A stretch of DNA of 7,303 nucleotides from Spirochaetaceae bacterium (GTDB lineage: Bacteria > Spirochaetota > Spirochaetia > Treponematales > Breznakiellaceae): positions 1 to 7,303 of the forward strand of contig JAIRTD010000162.1 in the NCBI GenBank assembly GCA_031255115.1. The letters are read 5' to 3'. Below are positions 1 to 6,647 of the stretch, one piece after another (the stretch's first letter is position 1; the number at the start of each line of letters is the position of its first letter). Position numbers and translations under genes: made by a program. The notes beneath the pieces are model-generated. The model was given only the letters and a program-made list of their open reading frames with translations. It was not told the DNA's origin and made no database searches.

Positions 1-1
1 T

Positions 2-196
2 GTAAAAGGTCGCGGGGATGGGCGTGGGCGTCGCTTGCCATGCTCCAAGTGTAGGATTTTTCTTAAACGCGAAGCAATAGCGGCGGGCGCCCTGTAAACC
101 GCGCCTGTTATCGCCGCCGTGGTGGTGATTATCGCCGTGTATAAAGAACTCAAATGGAGGAAGCGAATTTCCGATAATAAAAGCAGCATACTTTAG
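2..196 (+). pseudogene. 3' end of a small membrane-protein frame, interrupted by an in-frame stop
   Basis: This frame is open from the window edge to a TAA at 95-97, then continues open to a TAG at 194-196. The first part contains a Cys-x-x-Cys pair (CSKC) followed by KREAIAAGAL. After the stop it reads TAPVIAAVVVIIAVYKELKW and then a basic tail. Read through the stop, this forms one membrane helix of about 20 residues followed by Lys/Arg residues, a typical C-terminal anchor with a cytoplasmic tail. No good start codon or Shine-Dalgarno site lies between the TAA and the helix, so the second half is unlikely to be translated alone. It may be a gene broken by a nonsense mutation, a sequencing error, or a gene that ends at 97 followed by chance coding-like sequence. 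I do not recognise the family. The other two plus frames have early stops. Confidence 0.35.
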
Positions 197-209
197 AGGG
201 AGGCGCTTT

Positions 210-422
210 ATGAAACGCTATTGTATCAGAAATGAACCGGGCAAAATTGAATTTATAGACATACTCAGGGAAACCAGCGACGGCTTTTTAATCAAGGTAA
301 CCCGTATCCGGGACGGCTACGAAAAAATAGCCGAGGACTTTATGCCCCGGCATCTTTTTAATATCTGCATCAATACCGGCTACCTTTACGAAACAAAAGA
401 CGTGGCGGTTTCGGTTGCCTGA
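210..422 (+). CDS. Small conserved-looking protein of unknown function, 70 aa
   Basis: A 70-residue soluble protein, starting MKRYCIRNEPGKIEF and ending at TGA 420-422. The start is well supported: GAGGGAGG at 196-203 lies 6 bases before the ATG and overlaps the stop of the preceding frame. There is no signal peptide or membrane helix. The sequence is mixed basic and acidic and looks like a compact alpha/beta fold. The N-terminal part (KIEFIDILRE, then GFLIKVTRIRDGYEK) suggests beta strands around a turn, and residues 44-61 (FMPRHLFNICINTGYLYE) suggest a helix and strand. Composition and codon use are coding-like. It resembles small uncharacterised proteins I associate with Treponema, but I cannot name a family or function. 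It is convergent with parC and ends about 50 bp before a shared hairpin. Confidence that it is a gene is good. Confidence 0.75.
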   Translation: MKRYCIRNEPGKIEFIDILRETSDGFLIKVTRIRDGYEKIAEDFMPRHLFNICINTGYLYETKDVAVSVA

Positions 423-471
423 AGGCGGCCTAAAAGGCGAGCGGCTCCGCGATACCAATCTATCAATTAAG

Positions 472-505
472 GAGAACGCTAAAACTTCGGTTTTTTGAGC
501 TTCTC
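472..505. terminator. Imperfect hairpin between convergent genes, possible bidirectional terminator
   Basis: On the plus strand GAGAA (472-476) pairs with TTCTC (501-505), GCT (478-480) with AGC (498-500), and AAAAC (481-485) with GTTTT (490-494), closed by a TTCG tetraloop (486-489). C477 and TTG 495-497 bulge out. That makes 13 base pairs with a C(UUCG)G cap, a very stable RNA loop. On the minus strand the structure begins 7 bases after the parC stop codon. Neither side has a clean external U-tract, so it could instead be a 3'-end-protecting structure. The position between two convergent stop codons favours a shared 3' boundary. Confidence 0.55.
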
Positions 506-512
506 TAGGGCT

Positions 513-2432
513 TCACTTTACCTCTATCTTTGCCGCTTCTTTTGAAGCGAGGCGCAGGCCGCCTGCTTTGAGGCCCCGGATCGCATAGTTCTGGGCCTTA
601 AAGGTTTCGTGGGTTATCTTGAGCCTGGGCTTGGGAACATAGTGTATGGTAAAGGCAAACTTTGCCCTTGTGTCTATGAGGAGTACTTCGCTGCCTTCGG
701 GGACCAGGGAATATTCCTTGTTCATAATCCAGCCTTCGATAACGCAGCGTTTGATATAGGGGCAGCCGTTTTCTTTGTCCTTGTAAATTATGGTGAACAC
801 GGTGGCCGAAAGTTCTTCCTTGTCGGCGACGCCGGCCCACCAGGCACCAATTCCTATAAACGCCTTGTCCGGAAGATCGCTTACCGTATAGCTTCCGTCT
901 TTGCGGACGGCGAGTATGCGGTCAAAGGGTGATACCTCGGCTACGGTCATGCCCTGGACGGAAGTGCCCAAATAGCCGGTCTTGCCATCGTATCTAAGTT
1001 CCATGTCCTTTTTGACTACTTCCTTTACATCTACCTTGTCGAAGCTTCCGACCTTGGTTTTCCTCGCCCCCTTGCCCAGTTCGGCGTTGGCTTTTATTTT
1101 ATCAATGATCCCGTCAAGGAAAGAAACGGCATAGGCCACTATGTTTTTAAGGTGGCTGTTTATCTGTTTGATCCGGCCCTGGATTTCCTGCATCTCCTCT
1201 CTGGCCTTGTTAATGTCGTAGAGGGATATGCGGCGTATGGGTATCTTGAGCAGGTGGTCGACGTCGTCGGCGCTGACCCCCCGGGGGCCTACTTCCTTGG
1301 CAAAGGGCTTAAAACCGGCGATAACCGCGTCATGGACCCCTTTGGCGGTTTTCATTTTTTCGATTGCCTTGTAGATGCGTTCTTCAATAAAAATCCGTTC
1401 AAGGTTGCGGAGGTGGAGTTTGTCAAGGAGTTCTTTCTTTTCGAGTTCGAGCTCTTTGGTAAGAATCCGTACCAGTTGTTTGGCGTGGTGCTTGATTATT
1501 GCGGTAACGGTCATCACCTGGGGGAGGCCGTCTTTTATCACTAAAAGATTTACCGAGATGGATTGTTCACATTCGGTAAAAGCGTACAGGGCGTCGACGG
1601 TTTCTTCGGCGTAGCATCCTCTGGCGAGTTTTACTTCGATTTCGGCGTTCTCGGTGGTAAAATCATTGAGGGACTGTATCTTGATACGCCCGGCCCTGGC
1701 GGCGCTTTCTATGCTGTTGATGAGGCTCTCGGTGGTTGAACCAAAGGGCAGTTCCCGTATGACTACCCGCTTGGGGTCAGATGTGTCTATCTTTGCCCGC
1801 ACCAGCACCCTGCCGTTCCCGTCCCGGTAATCGGATACATCCACCAGGCCACCGGTGGGAAAATCAGGGTAGAGCTCGAATTTTTTGCCCAAAAGACAGG
1901 CCTTTTCGGCTTCAAGAACTTCCACAAAATTGTGGGGCAGTATTCTCGTGGACATGCCGACGGCAATGCCCTCGGCGCCCATGACCAGAACCACCGGCAC
2001 TTTCGCGGGATAAAGCACCGGCTCCCTGTTTCTGCCGTCATAGGAATCCACCATGGGAGTGAGTTTTGGATGGTAAAAAATTTCTTTGGACAGGGGCGTG
2101 GCCCGGCATTCAATATACCGCGCCGCGGACGCCTCGTCGCCGGTAAGTATATTGCCGAAATTCCCCTGCCGGTCGATAAAGTAATCTTTATTTGCCAATA
2201 CCACCAGGGCCGAACCTATGGAAGCGTCGCCGTGGGGATGGTACTTCATGCAGTGGCCGACCACATTGGCGACCTTGTGGAATTTGCCGTCGTCCATTTC
2301 AAAAAGCGAATGGAGTATGCGCCGCTGTACCGGCTTTAAGCCGTCTTCGAGATCGGGAATGGCCCGGTCCTTGATAACATAGGAGGCGTATTCGAGAAAA
2401 TTCCGGTCAAAGAGGTTCTTGATGTATGCCAT
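513..2432 (-). CDS. parC: DNA topoisomerase IV subunit A (ParC/GyrA family), 639 aa
   Basis: The DNA-binding and cleavage subunit of a type IIA topoisomerase. With ParE it passes one duplex through another, mainly to decatenate daughter chromosomes. The N-terminal winged-helix/cleavage region holds GLKPVQRRIL (31-40), KYHPHGD (63-69), RQGNFG (88-93) and the catalytic pair Arg105-Tyr106 (AARYIECR). GIAVGMSTRILPHN (155-168) carries the DNA-wedging isoleucine, Ile164. A long helical coiled-coil gate spans about 315-450. The C-terminal domain (about 455-639) is short, about 180 residues, and has no GyrA box (QRRGGKG), which favours topoisomerase IV over gyrase. At 639 residues it is shorter than E. 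coli ParC (about 750). ATG 2430-2432 lies 3 bases after the parE stop with no strong Shine-Dalgarno, so translation is probably coupled. The two main quinolone-pocket positions are Ala70 and Ser74. The wording of the C-terminal domain (IGTS-like strand, YIKR, YVPKPRLK) recalls Bacteroidetes homologues. A GyrA role is less likely. Confidence 0.93.
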   Translation of the reverse strand: MAYIKNLFDRNFLEYASYVIKDRAIPDLEDGLKPVQRRILHSLFEMDDGKFHKVANVVGHCMKYHPHGDASIGSALVVLANKDYFIDRQGNFGNILTGDEASAARYIECRATPLSKEIFYHPKLTPMVDSYDGRNREPVLYPAKVPVVLVMGAEGIAVGMSTRILPHNFVEVLEAEKACLLGKKFELYPDFPTGGLVDVSDYRDGNGRVLVRAKIDTSDPKRVVIRELPFGSTTESLINSIESAARAGRIKIQSLNDFTTENAEIEVKLARGCYAEETVDALYAFTECEQSISVNLLVIKDGLPQVMTVTAIIKHHAKQLVRILTKELELEKKELLDKLHLRNLERIFIEERIYKAIEKMKTAKGVHDAVIAGFKPFAKEVGPRGVSADDVDHLLKIPIRRISLYDINKAREEMQEIQGRIKQINSHLKNIVAYAVSFLDGIIDKIKANAELGKGARKTKVGSFDKVDVKEVVKKDMELRYDGKTGYLGTSVQGMTVAEVSPFDRILAVRKDGSYTVSDLPDKAFIGIGAWWAGVADKEELSATVFTIIYKDKENGCPYIKRCVIEGWIMNKEYSLVPEGSEVLLIDTRAKFAFTIHYVPKPRLKITHETFKAQNYAIRGLKAGGLRLASKEAAKIEVK

Positions 2433-2435
2433 GAT

Positions 2436-4442
2436 TTACCCGGCGTCGCTCATAAGGTTCTTCATAATATAGTCCCGGCGCTCCGGGGTATTTTTTCCCA
2501 TATAAAAATTGAGTACCTGGGGAACCGCCTTGAGGGCGTTAATGGATACCGGCACAAGGCGCATGTCCTCGCCGATAAACTGGCCGAATTCTTTTGGGTT
2601 GATTTCGCCCAGGCCCTTAAAGCGGGTTACTTCGCTCTGGGCGCCCAGTATCTTTAGCGCCTCGTCCCGCTCCCGTTCATTGTAGCAGTACCGGGTCTCC
2701 TTTCTGGTACGCACCCTAAAAAGGGGCGTCTCAAGTATAAAAACCTTGCCGCCGGTAACGAGTTCTTCAAAATATGAGAGGAAGAACGTAAGCAGCAGAT
2801 TCCTGATATGAAAGCCGTCAAAGTCCGCGTCGGTGGCGATGACGATACGGGCGTAGCGGAGCCCATCGACATCGTTTTCTATGCCCAGGGCCATCATCAT
2901 ATTGTACAGTTCTTCGTTCTTGTAAATGGCCACCCGTTTTTTGCCGAATACGTTTTCGACCTTGCCCCTGAGGGCAAAGATGGCCTGGGTCATTACATCG
3001 CGGCTTGACACCATGGAACCGGCGGCGGAATCTCCTTCGGTAATAAAAATCGTAGACTCTTCGCCGTTTTTGCCGTCTTCGAGGTGGTACTTGCAGTCCT
3101 TGAGTTTGGGTATTTTGAGGGCGATTTTTTTTGCCGCTTCCCTGGCTTCTTTCTTGACGGTGTTAAGTTCGGTCCTGAGTTTTTCGTTGGCGATGATTTT
3201 CAGTTCCAGCTTTTTTCCGGCTTCCACGTTTTTGTGAAGCCAGTCCTCTACCGCTTCCCTTGTTTTTTGAACTATCCAGGTTCTGATGTCGGAATTCCCC
3301 AGCTTGTTCTTGGTCTGGCTCTCAAAGACAGGATTTTTGAGCTTGACCGCCACGGCGGCAAGGGCGCCTTCGCGTATGTCCTCGCTGCGGTAGTCTTTCT
3401 TAAAGTAAGCCTGTATGCCCTTGAGAAAGCCTTCCTTAAAGGCCGAAAGATGGGTTCCGCCGTCGGAGGTAAACTGGCCGTTGACAAAGGAAAAATATTC
3501 TTCGCCGTAATTGGCCGTATGGGTAAAGGCGAATTCAATATGTTCGCCCTTATAGTAGCCAATGGGGTACAGGCAGGCGTCGCCGGTTTCTTCTTTAAGA
3601 AGGTCATAGAGGCCCATGCGGGACATATAGGATTTTCCGTTAAGCGCAAGGGTGAGCCCCGTATTGAGGTAGGCGTAGTTCTGGATACGCTTTTCGATAA
3701 ATTCAAGGTTGAACTGATAATCGGTAAAGATCTCGTTGTCAGGGACAAATTCAACAAAGGTTCCGTTTTTCTGCCTGGTCTTGAGCTTGCCTTTGCGCTG
3801 GTTTTTAATTACCCCGCGCTCAAAAACCGCTTCGGCAAATTCGCCGTCCCGGACAGCCACCACCCGGAAGTAGGAGGACAGGGCGTTGACCGCCTTGGTT
3901 CCCACGCCGTTAAGGCCCACGGAAAACTGGAACACGTCGTCATTGTATTTTGCGCCGGTATTGATCACCGACACACATTCCACAAGCTTGCCCAGAGGAA
4001 TGCCCCGGCCAAAATCCCTGACCCGGGCCTTGCCGTCTTTGACTTCAACCTCGATGAGTTTGCCGTTCCCCATGATGAATTCGTCGATGCCGTTATCAAT
4101 TATCTCCTTGAGCAGCACATAAATACCGTCGTCAGGATTGGAACCGTCGCCCAGACGGCCTATATACATCCCGGTTCTCAGCCGTATATGTTCAAGGGAA
4201 GAAAGGGTCTTTATCTTTGACTCGTCGTAGATTTTGCCGCCTGCGGCGCGGGGCTCCGCCGCCTGAACCACGGTTTTTGCGGCACTTTTTGCCGGTTTTG
4301 CCCTGGCGGAAACGGCCTTTTTGGGGGCCGGCTTGCTTTTTGCGGCCTTTGCCGGGGCGGAACGGGCTTTTATAGCCTCGGCCCTGGCCCTAAGCGAAGC
4401 GGTTTTTCCGGTTTTTTTTGCTTTTACTCCTGATTTGCCCAT
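2436..4442 (-). CDS. parE: DNA topoisomerase IV subunit B (ParE/GyrB family) with basic Ala/Lys-rich N-terminal tail
   Basis: The ATPase subunit of the ParC partner, 668 aa from the start chosen here. Residues 1 to about 69 form a low-complexity Lys/Ala/Pro tail, absent from ordinary ParE. The GHKL ATPase domain follows: IRLRTGMYIG, the Bergerat glutamate/asparagine motif EIIDNGIDEF (113-122), RDFGRGIPLG (142-151), the glycine-rich lid GLNGVGTKAVNAL (176-188), and the transducer lysine in QTK (376-378). The Toprim domain has EGDSAAG (469-475; Glu469 metal ligand) and DADFDG (538-543), with RFKGLGEINP near the C-terminus. E. coli ParE is 630 aa. An ATG at 4452-4454 would add four residues, but GGGAG at 4448-4452 overlaps it and is spaced 5 bases from ATG 4440-4442, and the promoter would leave almost no leader for the upstream ATG. 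It is co-transcribed with parC. IRLRTGMYIGRLGDG and YMGKNTPERRDYI resemble the Bacteroidetes-type pair. Confidence 0.93.
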   Translation of the reverse strand: MGKSGVKAKKTGKTASLRARAEAIKARSAPAKAAKSKPAPKKAVSARAKPAKSAAKTVVQAAEPRAAGGKIYDESKIKTLSSLEHIRLRTGMYIGRLGDGSNPDDGIYVLLKEIIDNGIDEFIMGNGKLIEVEVKDGKARVRDFGRGIPLGKLVECVSVINTGAKYNDDVFQFSVGLNGVGTKAVNALSSYFRVVAVRDGEFAEAVFERGVIKNQRKGKLKTRQKNGTFVEFVPDNEIFTDYQFNLEFIEKRIQNYAYLNTGLTLALNGKSYMSRMGLYDLLKEETGDACLYPIGYYKGEHIEFAFTHTANYGEEYFSFVNGQFTSDGGTHLSAFKEGFLKGIQAYFKKDYRSEDIREGALAAVAVKLKNPVFESQTKNKLGNSDIRTWIVQKTREAVEDWLHKNVEAGKKLELKIIANEKLRTELNTVKKEAREAAKKIALKIPKLKDCKYHLEDGKNGEESTIFITEGDSAAGSMVSSRDVMTQAIFALRGKVENVFGKKRVAIYKNEELYNMMMALGIENDVDGLRYARIVIATDADFDGFHIRNLLLTFFLSYFEELVTGGKVFILETPLFRVRTRKETRYCYNERERDEALKILGAQSEVTRFKGLGEINPKEFGQFIGEDMRLVPVSINALKAVPQVLNFYMGKNTPERRDYIMKNLMSDAG

Positions 4443-4447
4443 TATAA

Positions 4448-4452
4448 CTCCC
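4448..4452 (-). promoter_or_regulatory. Shine-Dalgarno site that decides the parE start
   Basis: On the minus strand GGGAG is followed by TTATA (5 bases) and then ATG at 4440-4442. The alternative ATG at 4452-4454 overlaps this site and has only AT-rich sequence upstream, with no purine-rich match. The shorter protein starting MGKSGVKAKK is therefore preferred. Confidence 0.7.
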
Positions 4453-4470
4453 ATAATATATTCAAATTAT

Positions 4471-4500
4471 AGTATATAGGAAAGATATTTCCCTTGACAA
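4471..4500 (-). promoter_or_regulatory. Promoter for parE-parC (sigma-70 type)
   Basis: On the minus strand TTGTCA (4495-4500) is a 5/6 match to the -35 consensus and TATACT (4471-4476) a 5/6 match to -10, with an 18-bp spacer. A perfect TATAAT also lies just downstream (4466-4471) but has no good -35 at normal spacing. Transcription would start near 4464, giving a leader of about 20 nt before the parE ATG at 4442. Confidence 0.65.
4479..4492. promoter_or_regulatory. Operator-like palindrome within the parE promoter spacer
   Basis: GGAAA (4479-4483) and TTTCC (4488-4492) are inverted copies around GATA. The palindrome sits wholly between the -35 and -10 boxes of the parE promoter and just upstream of the -35 of the divergent promoter. 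A bound protein there could affect both genes. The arms are only 5 bp, so chance is possible. Confidence 0.3.
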
Positions 4501-4522
4501 TCCGCCTTTAGCGATTCATCAT
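4494..4522 (+). promoter_or_regulatory. Promoter for the EF-G-like gene (sigma-70 type)
   Basis: A perfect -35 box TTGACA (4494-4499) is followed after 17 bp by CATCAT (4517-4522), a 4/6 match to -10. Transcription would begin near 4529, giving a leader of about 40 nt with AAGGAG at 4556-4561. The -35 box shares bases 4495-4499 with the -35 box of the divergent parE promoter. Confidence 0.55.
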
Positions 4523-4568
4523 AGAGCATCAGCATATTTGTGCGAATTGCGCTTCAAGGAGACCGTAC

Positions 4569-6647
4569 ATGAGCTACACGAGTGATAAAATCAAAAATGT
4601 TGCCATTGCCGGACACGGGGGGACAGGAAAGACCACCCTCTTTGAGGGCCTGCTCCATGCCGGCGGAGTGATTTCCAAAGTTGAAGCCGTTGAATCCGGT
4701 AAAACTGTTTCGGATTATACTTCTGAGGAAATAGACCGGAAGATTTCGATTCATGTGGCTATGGGCCATGTGGACCGGGACGGCAAAAAAATCAACCTTC
4801 TGGATACGCCCGGATCTTCCGACTTTTCTGGAGATGTTATTCTCAGTTTTCGCGCCGCCGAATTTGCCCTGCTCACCGTGGGCTCGTCGTCGGGCGTTCA
4901 GATAGAAACCGTCAAGCTCTGGCGCAATCTTGAAACGCGGGAAAAGCCCCGGGGCGTTTACGTTACCCGCATGGATGACGAAAGGGCTGATTTTGCCAAA
5001 GCCGTCGCCGATGTAAAAGAAAAATTCAAGATTGAACCGGTGGCCCTTACCCTGCCCATGGGAGCGGGGTCTTCCTACAAGGGCGTTATCAGCCTCCTTG
5101 ATGAAAAAGCCTATTTTGTCCAGGACGGGGCCCTCGAAAAAGCGGGAGAGATTCCCGCCGAATTCAAGGACCAGGTGGCCGCCGCGCGGGAAAAACTCAT
5201 CGAGGCGGCGGCAGAGGGCGACGATACCCTCATGGAAAAATACATCGACCAGGGTTCGCTGACTCCCGAAGAAATGCACACCGGCCTTGTCGAAGCCCTG
5301 GCCGAGCATAAATTTGTCCCCGCCTTTTGCGGAAGCGCGGTAAAGGCCTCGGGCCTCATTCCCTTCCTTGATTTTATCGCCGCCGCGGGGCCCGCGCCCT
5401 GTTCGGCCCATGATACGGTTAAAGAGGGAGACGAGGCAAAGCCCGTGGCAATCGATCCGGAAAAACCCCTGGCCGCCCTGGTCATTAAAACCAGTTATGA
5501 CCAGTTCTCCGGAAAGCTCTCGTGGATTAAAGTTATACGGGGCAAGCTTTCGGCTGATTCTGAATTTTACAATGTTACCGAAAATAAAAAAGAAAGGATA
5601 GGCAAGCTCTATACCTGCCAGGGCAAAAAACTTGAAGAAGAAAAGGAATTTTACGCCGGCGACATAGGCATACTCACCAAGTCCGCCTCGCTAAAAACCA
5701 ATGACAGCATTACCAGCGCCGACAGCCCGCTGCACTTTATGCCCCTCCGTCTTCCCGAACCGGTACACTCCGTGGCGGTAAACGCCGTGCAGAAAAAAGA
5801 CGACGACAAACTCGGCGAATTCCTTGTCAGGGCCACAGAGGAGGACCTTACCTTCCGGTATCACTTTAACACCGAAACCAAGGAGACGGTTATCTCCGGC
5901 ATGGGCGAACTGCATGTCAATATCATACTCGACAAGATAAAGCAGAACCAGAAGATAGAAATAGCCACCCATGTACCCCGTATCGCCTACCGGGAAACCA
6001 TTACCAAGAAGTCAGGCGCCGAGTACACCCACAAAAAGCAGACCGGCGGCCACGGCCAGTACGGAAAGGTAGTGCTCGAAATCGCCCCCCTCCAGCGGAG
6101 CGAAGGCTACAATTTTATCAACGCCATCTTCGGCGGGGCGGTTCCCAAAAACTACATACCCGGCGTGGAAAAGGGCGTTGCCGAAGGCATGGCCCGTGGA
6201 ACCATGGCGGGCTATCCGGTCGTCGATGTGGAAGTAAAGATCGTAGACGGCAAATACCACCCGGTTGATTCTTCTGAATTATCCTTTAAGCTCGCTTCCC
6301 GGAACGCCTTCCGCGAGGCCATGAAACAGGCCTCCCCCACCCTCCTCGAACCCATCACAAACCTTACGGTTTTTGTCGAAGACAAATACCTGGGCGACGT
6401 AATGTCGGACCTTTCGGGCAAACGGGGCAAGATACTGGGGCAGGATTCGGCGGGCGGCATAGGCGAAATCAAGGCCCAGGTTCCCCAGGCAGAACTGCTG
6501 CGGTATTCCATAGACCTCCGTTCCATCACATCGGGAACCGGGTCCTTCAGCGTGGAATTTGACCACTACGCCCCCATATCGGGCAAGATAGCCGACGACG
6601 TTATCAAGGCGGCGGAAGCCTTTAAGGTACAGGAGGCTGACGAATAA
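4569..6647 (+). CDS. fusA: Elongation factor G-like translational GTPase, divergent paralogue (692 aa)
   Basis: A full-length EF-G-family GTPase. Canonical EF-G drives ribosome translocation, and with RRF it splits ribosomes, in the cytoplasm. Start ATG 4569 has AAGGAG (4556-4561) 7 bases upstream. The G domain carries the P-loop GHGGTGKTT (15-23), switch I RKISI (57-61), G3 DTPGSSDF (79-86), G4 TRMD (133-136) and G5 GSA (255-257). The beta-barrel domain II follows (about 295-390), then domain III with SGMGELHVN (443-451), domain IV with HKKQTGGHGQYGKV (488-501) and HPVDSSELSFKLAS (564-577), and domain V with GDVMSDLSGKRGKI (609-622). Length is normal for the family. Compared with canonical EF-G (DAGKT, GITI, DTPGHVDF, NKMD), all four G1-G4 motifs are altered and the catalytic His is Ser83. 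This matches the divergent EF-G2/EF-G-like group, so a separate main fusA is expected elsewhere in the genome. Translocation, recycling or a regulatory role cannot be separated from sequence. Confidence 0.9.
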   Translation: MSYTSDKIKNVAIAGHGGTGKTTLFEGLLHAGGVISKVEAVESGKTVSDYTSEEIDRKISIHVAMGHVDRDGKKINLLDTPGSSDFSGDVILSFRAAEFALLTVGSSSGVQIETVKLWRNLETREKPRGVYVTRMDDERADFAKAVADVKEKFKIEPVALTLPMGAGSSYKGVISLLDEKAYFVQDGALEKAGEIPAEFKDQVAAAREKLIEAAAEGDDTLMEKYIDQGSLTPEEMHTGLVEALAEHKFVPAFCGSAVKASGLIPFLDFIAAAGPAPCSAHDTVKEGDEAKPVAIDPEKPLAALVIKTSYDQFSGKLSWIKVIRGKLSADSEFYNVTENKKERIGKLYTCQGKKLEEEKEFYAGDIGILTKSASLKTNDSITSADSPLHFMPLRLPEPVHSVAVNAVQKKDDDKLGEFLVRATEEDLTFRYHFNTETKETVISGMGELHVNIILDKIKQNQKIEIATHVPRIAYRETITKKSGAEYTHKKQTGGHGQYGKVVLEIAPLQRSEGYNFINAIFGGAVPKNYIPGVEKGVAEGMARGTMAGYPVVDVEVKIVDGKYHPVDSSELSFKLASRNAFREAMKQASPTLLEPITNLTVFVEDKYLGDVMSDLSGKRGKILGQDSAGGIGEIKAQVPQAELLRYSIDLRSITSGTGSFSVEFDHYAPISGKIADDVIKAAEAFKVQEADE

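Noticed and set aside
513..2432. Assignment of this gene as gyrA
   Set aside because: There is no GyrA box and the C-terminal domain is short, and it is paired with a ParE-type subunit. GyrA is not fully excluded without knowing the other topoisomerase genes in the genome.
3084..4220. A 378-residue open frame on the plus strand, opposite parE
   Set aside because: It is very rich in Phe, Val and Gly, as expected from reading Lys/Glu-rich codons backwards, has no domain logic or ribosome site, and lies wholly inside a clear ParE gene.
4554..5411. A 285-residue open frame on the minus strand, opposite the EF-G-like gene
   Set aside because: It is a shadow of the EF-G codon bias. The sense frame shows intact GTPase motifs along the same stretch, and the antisense product has no recognisable features.
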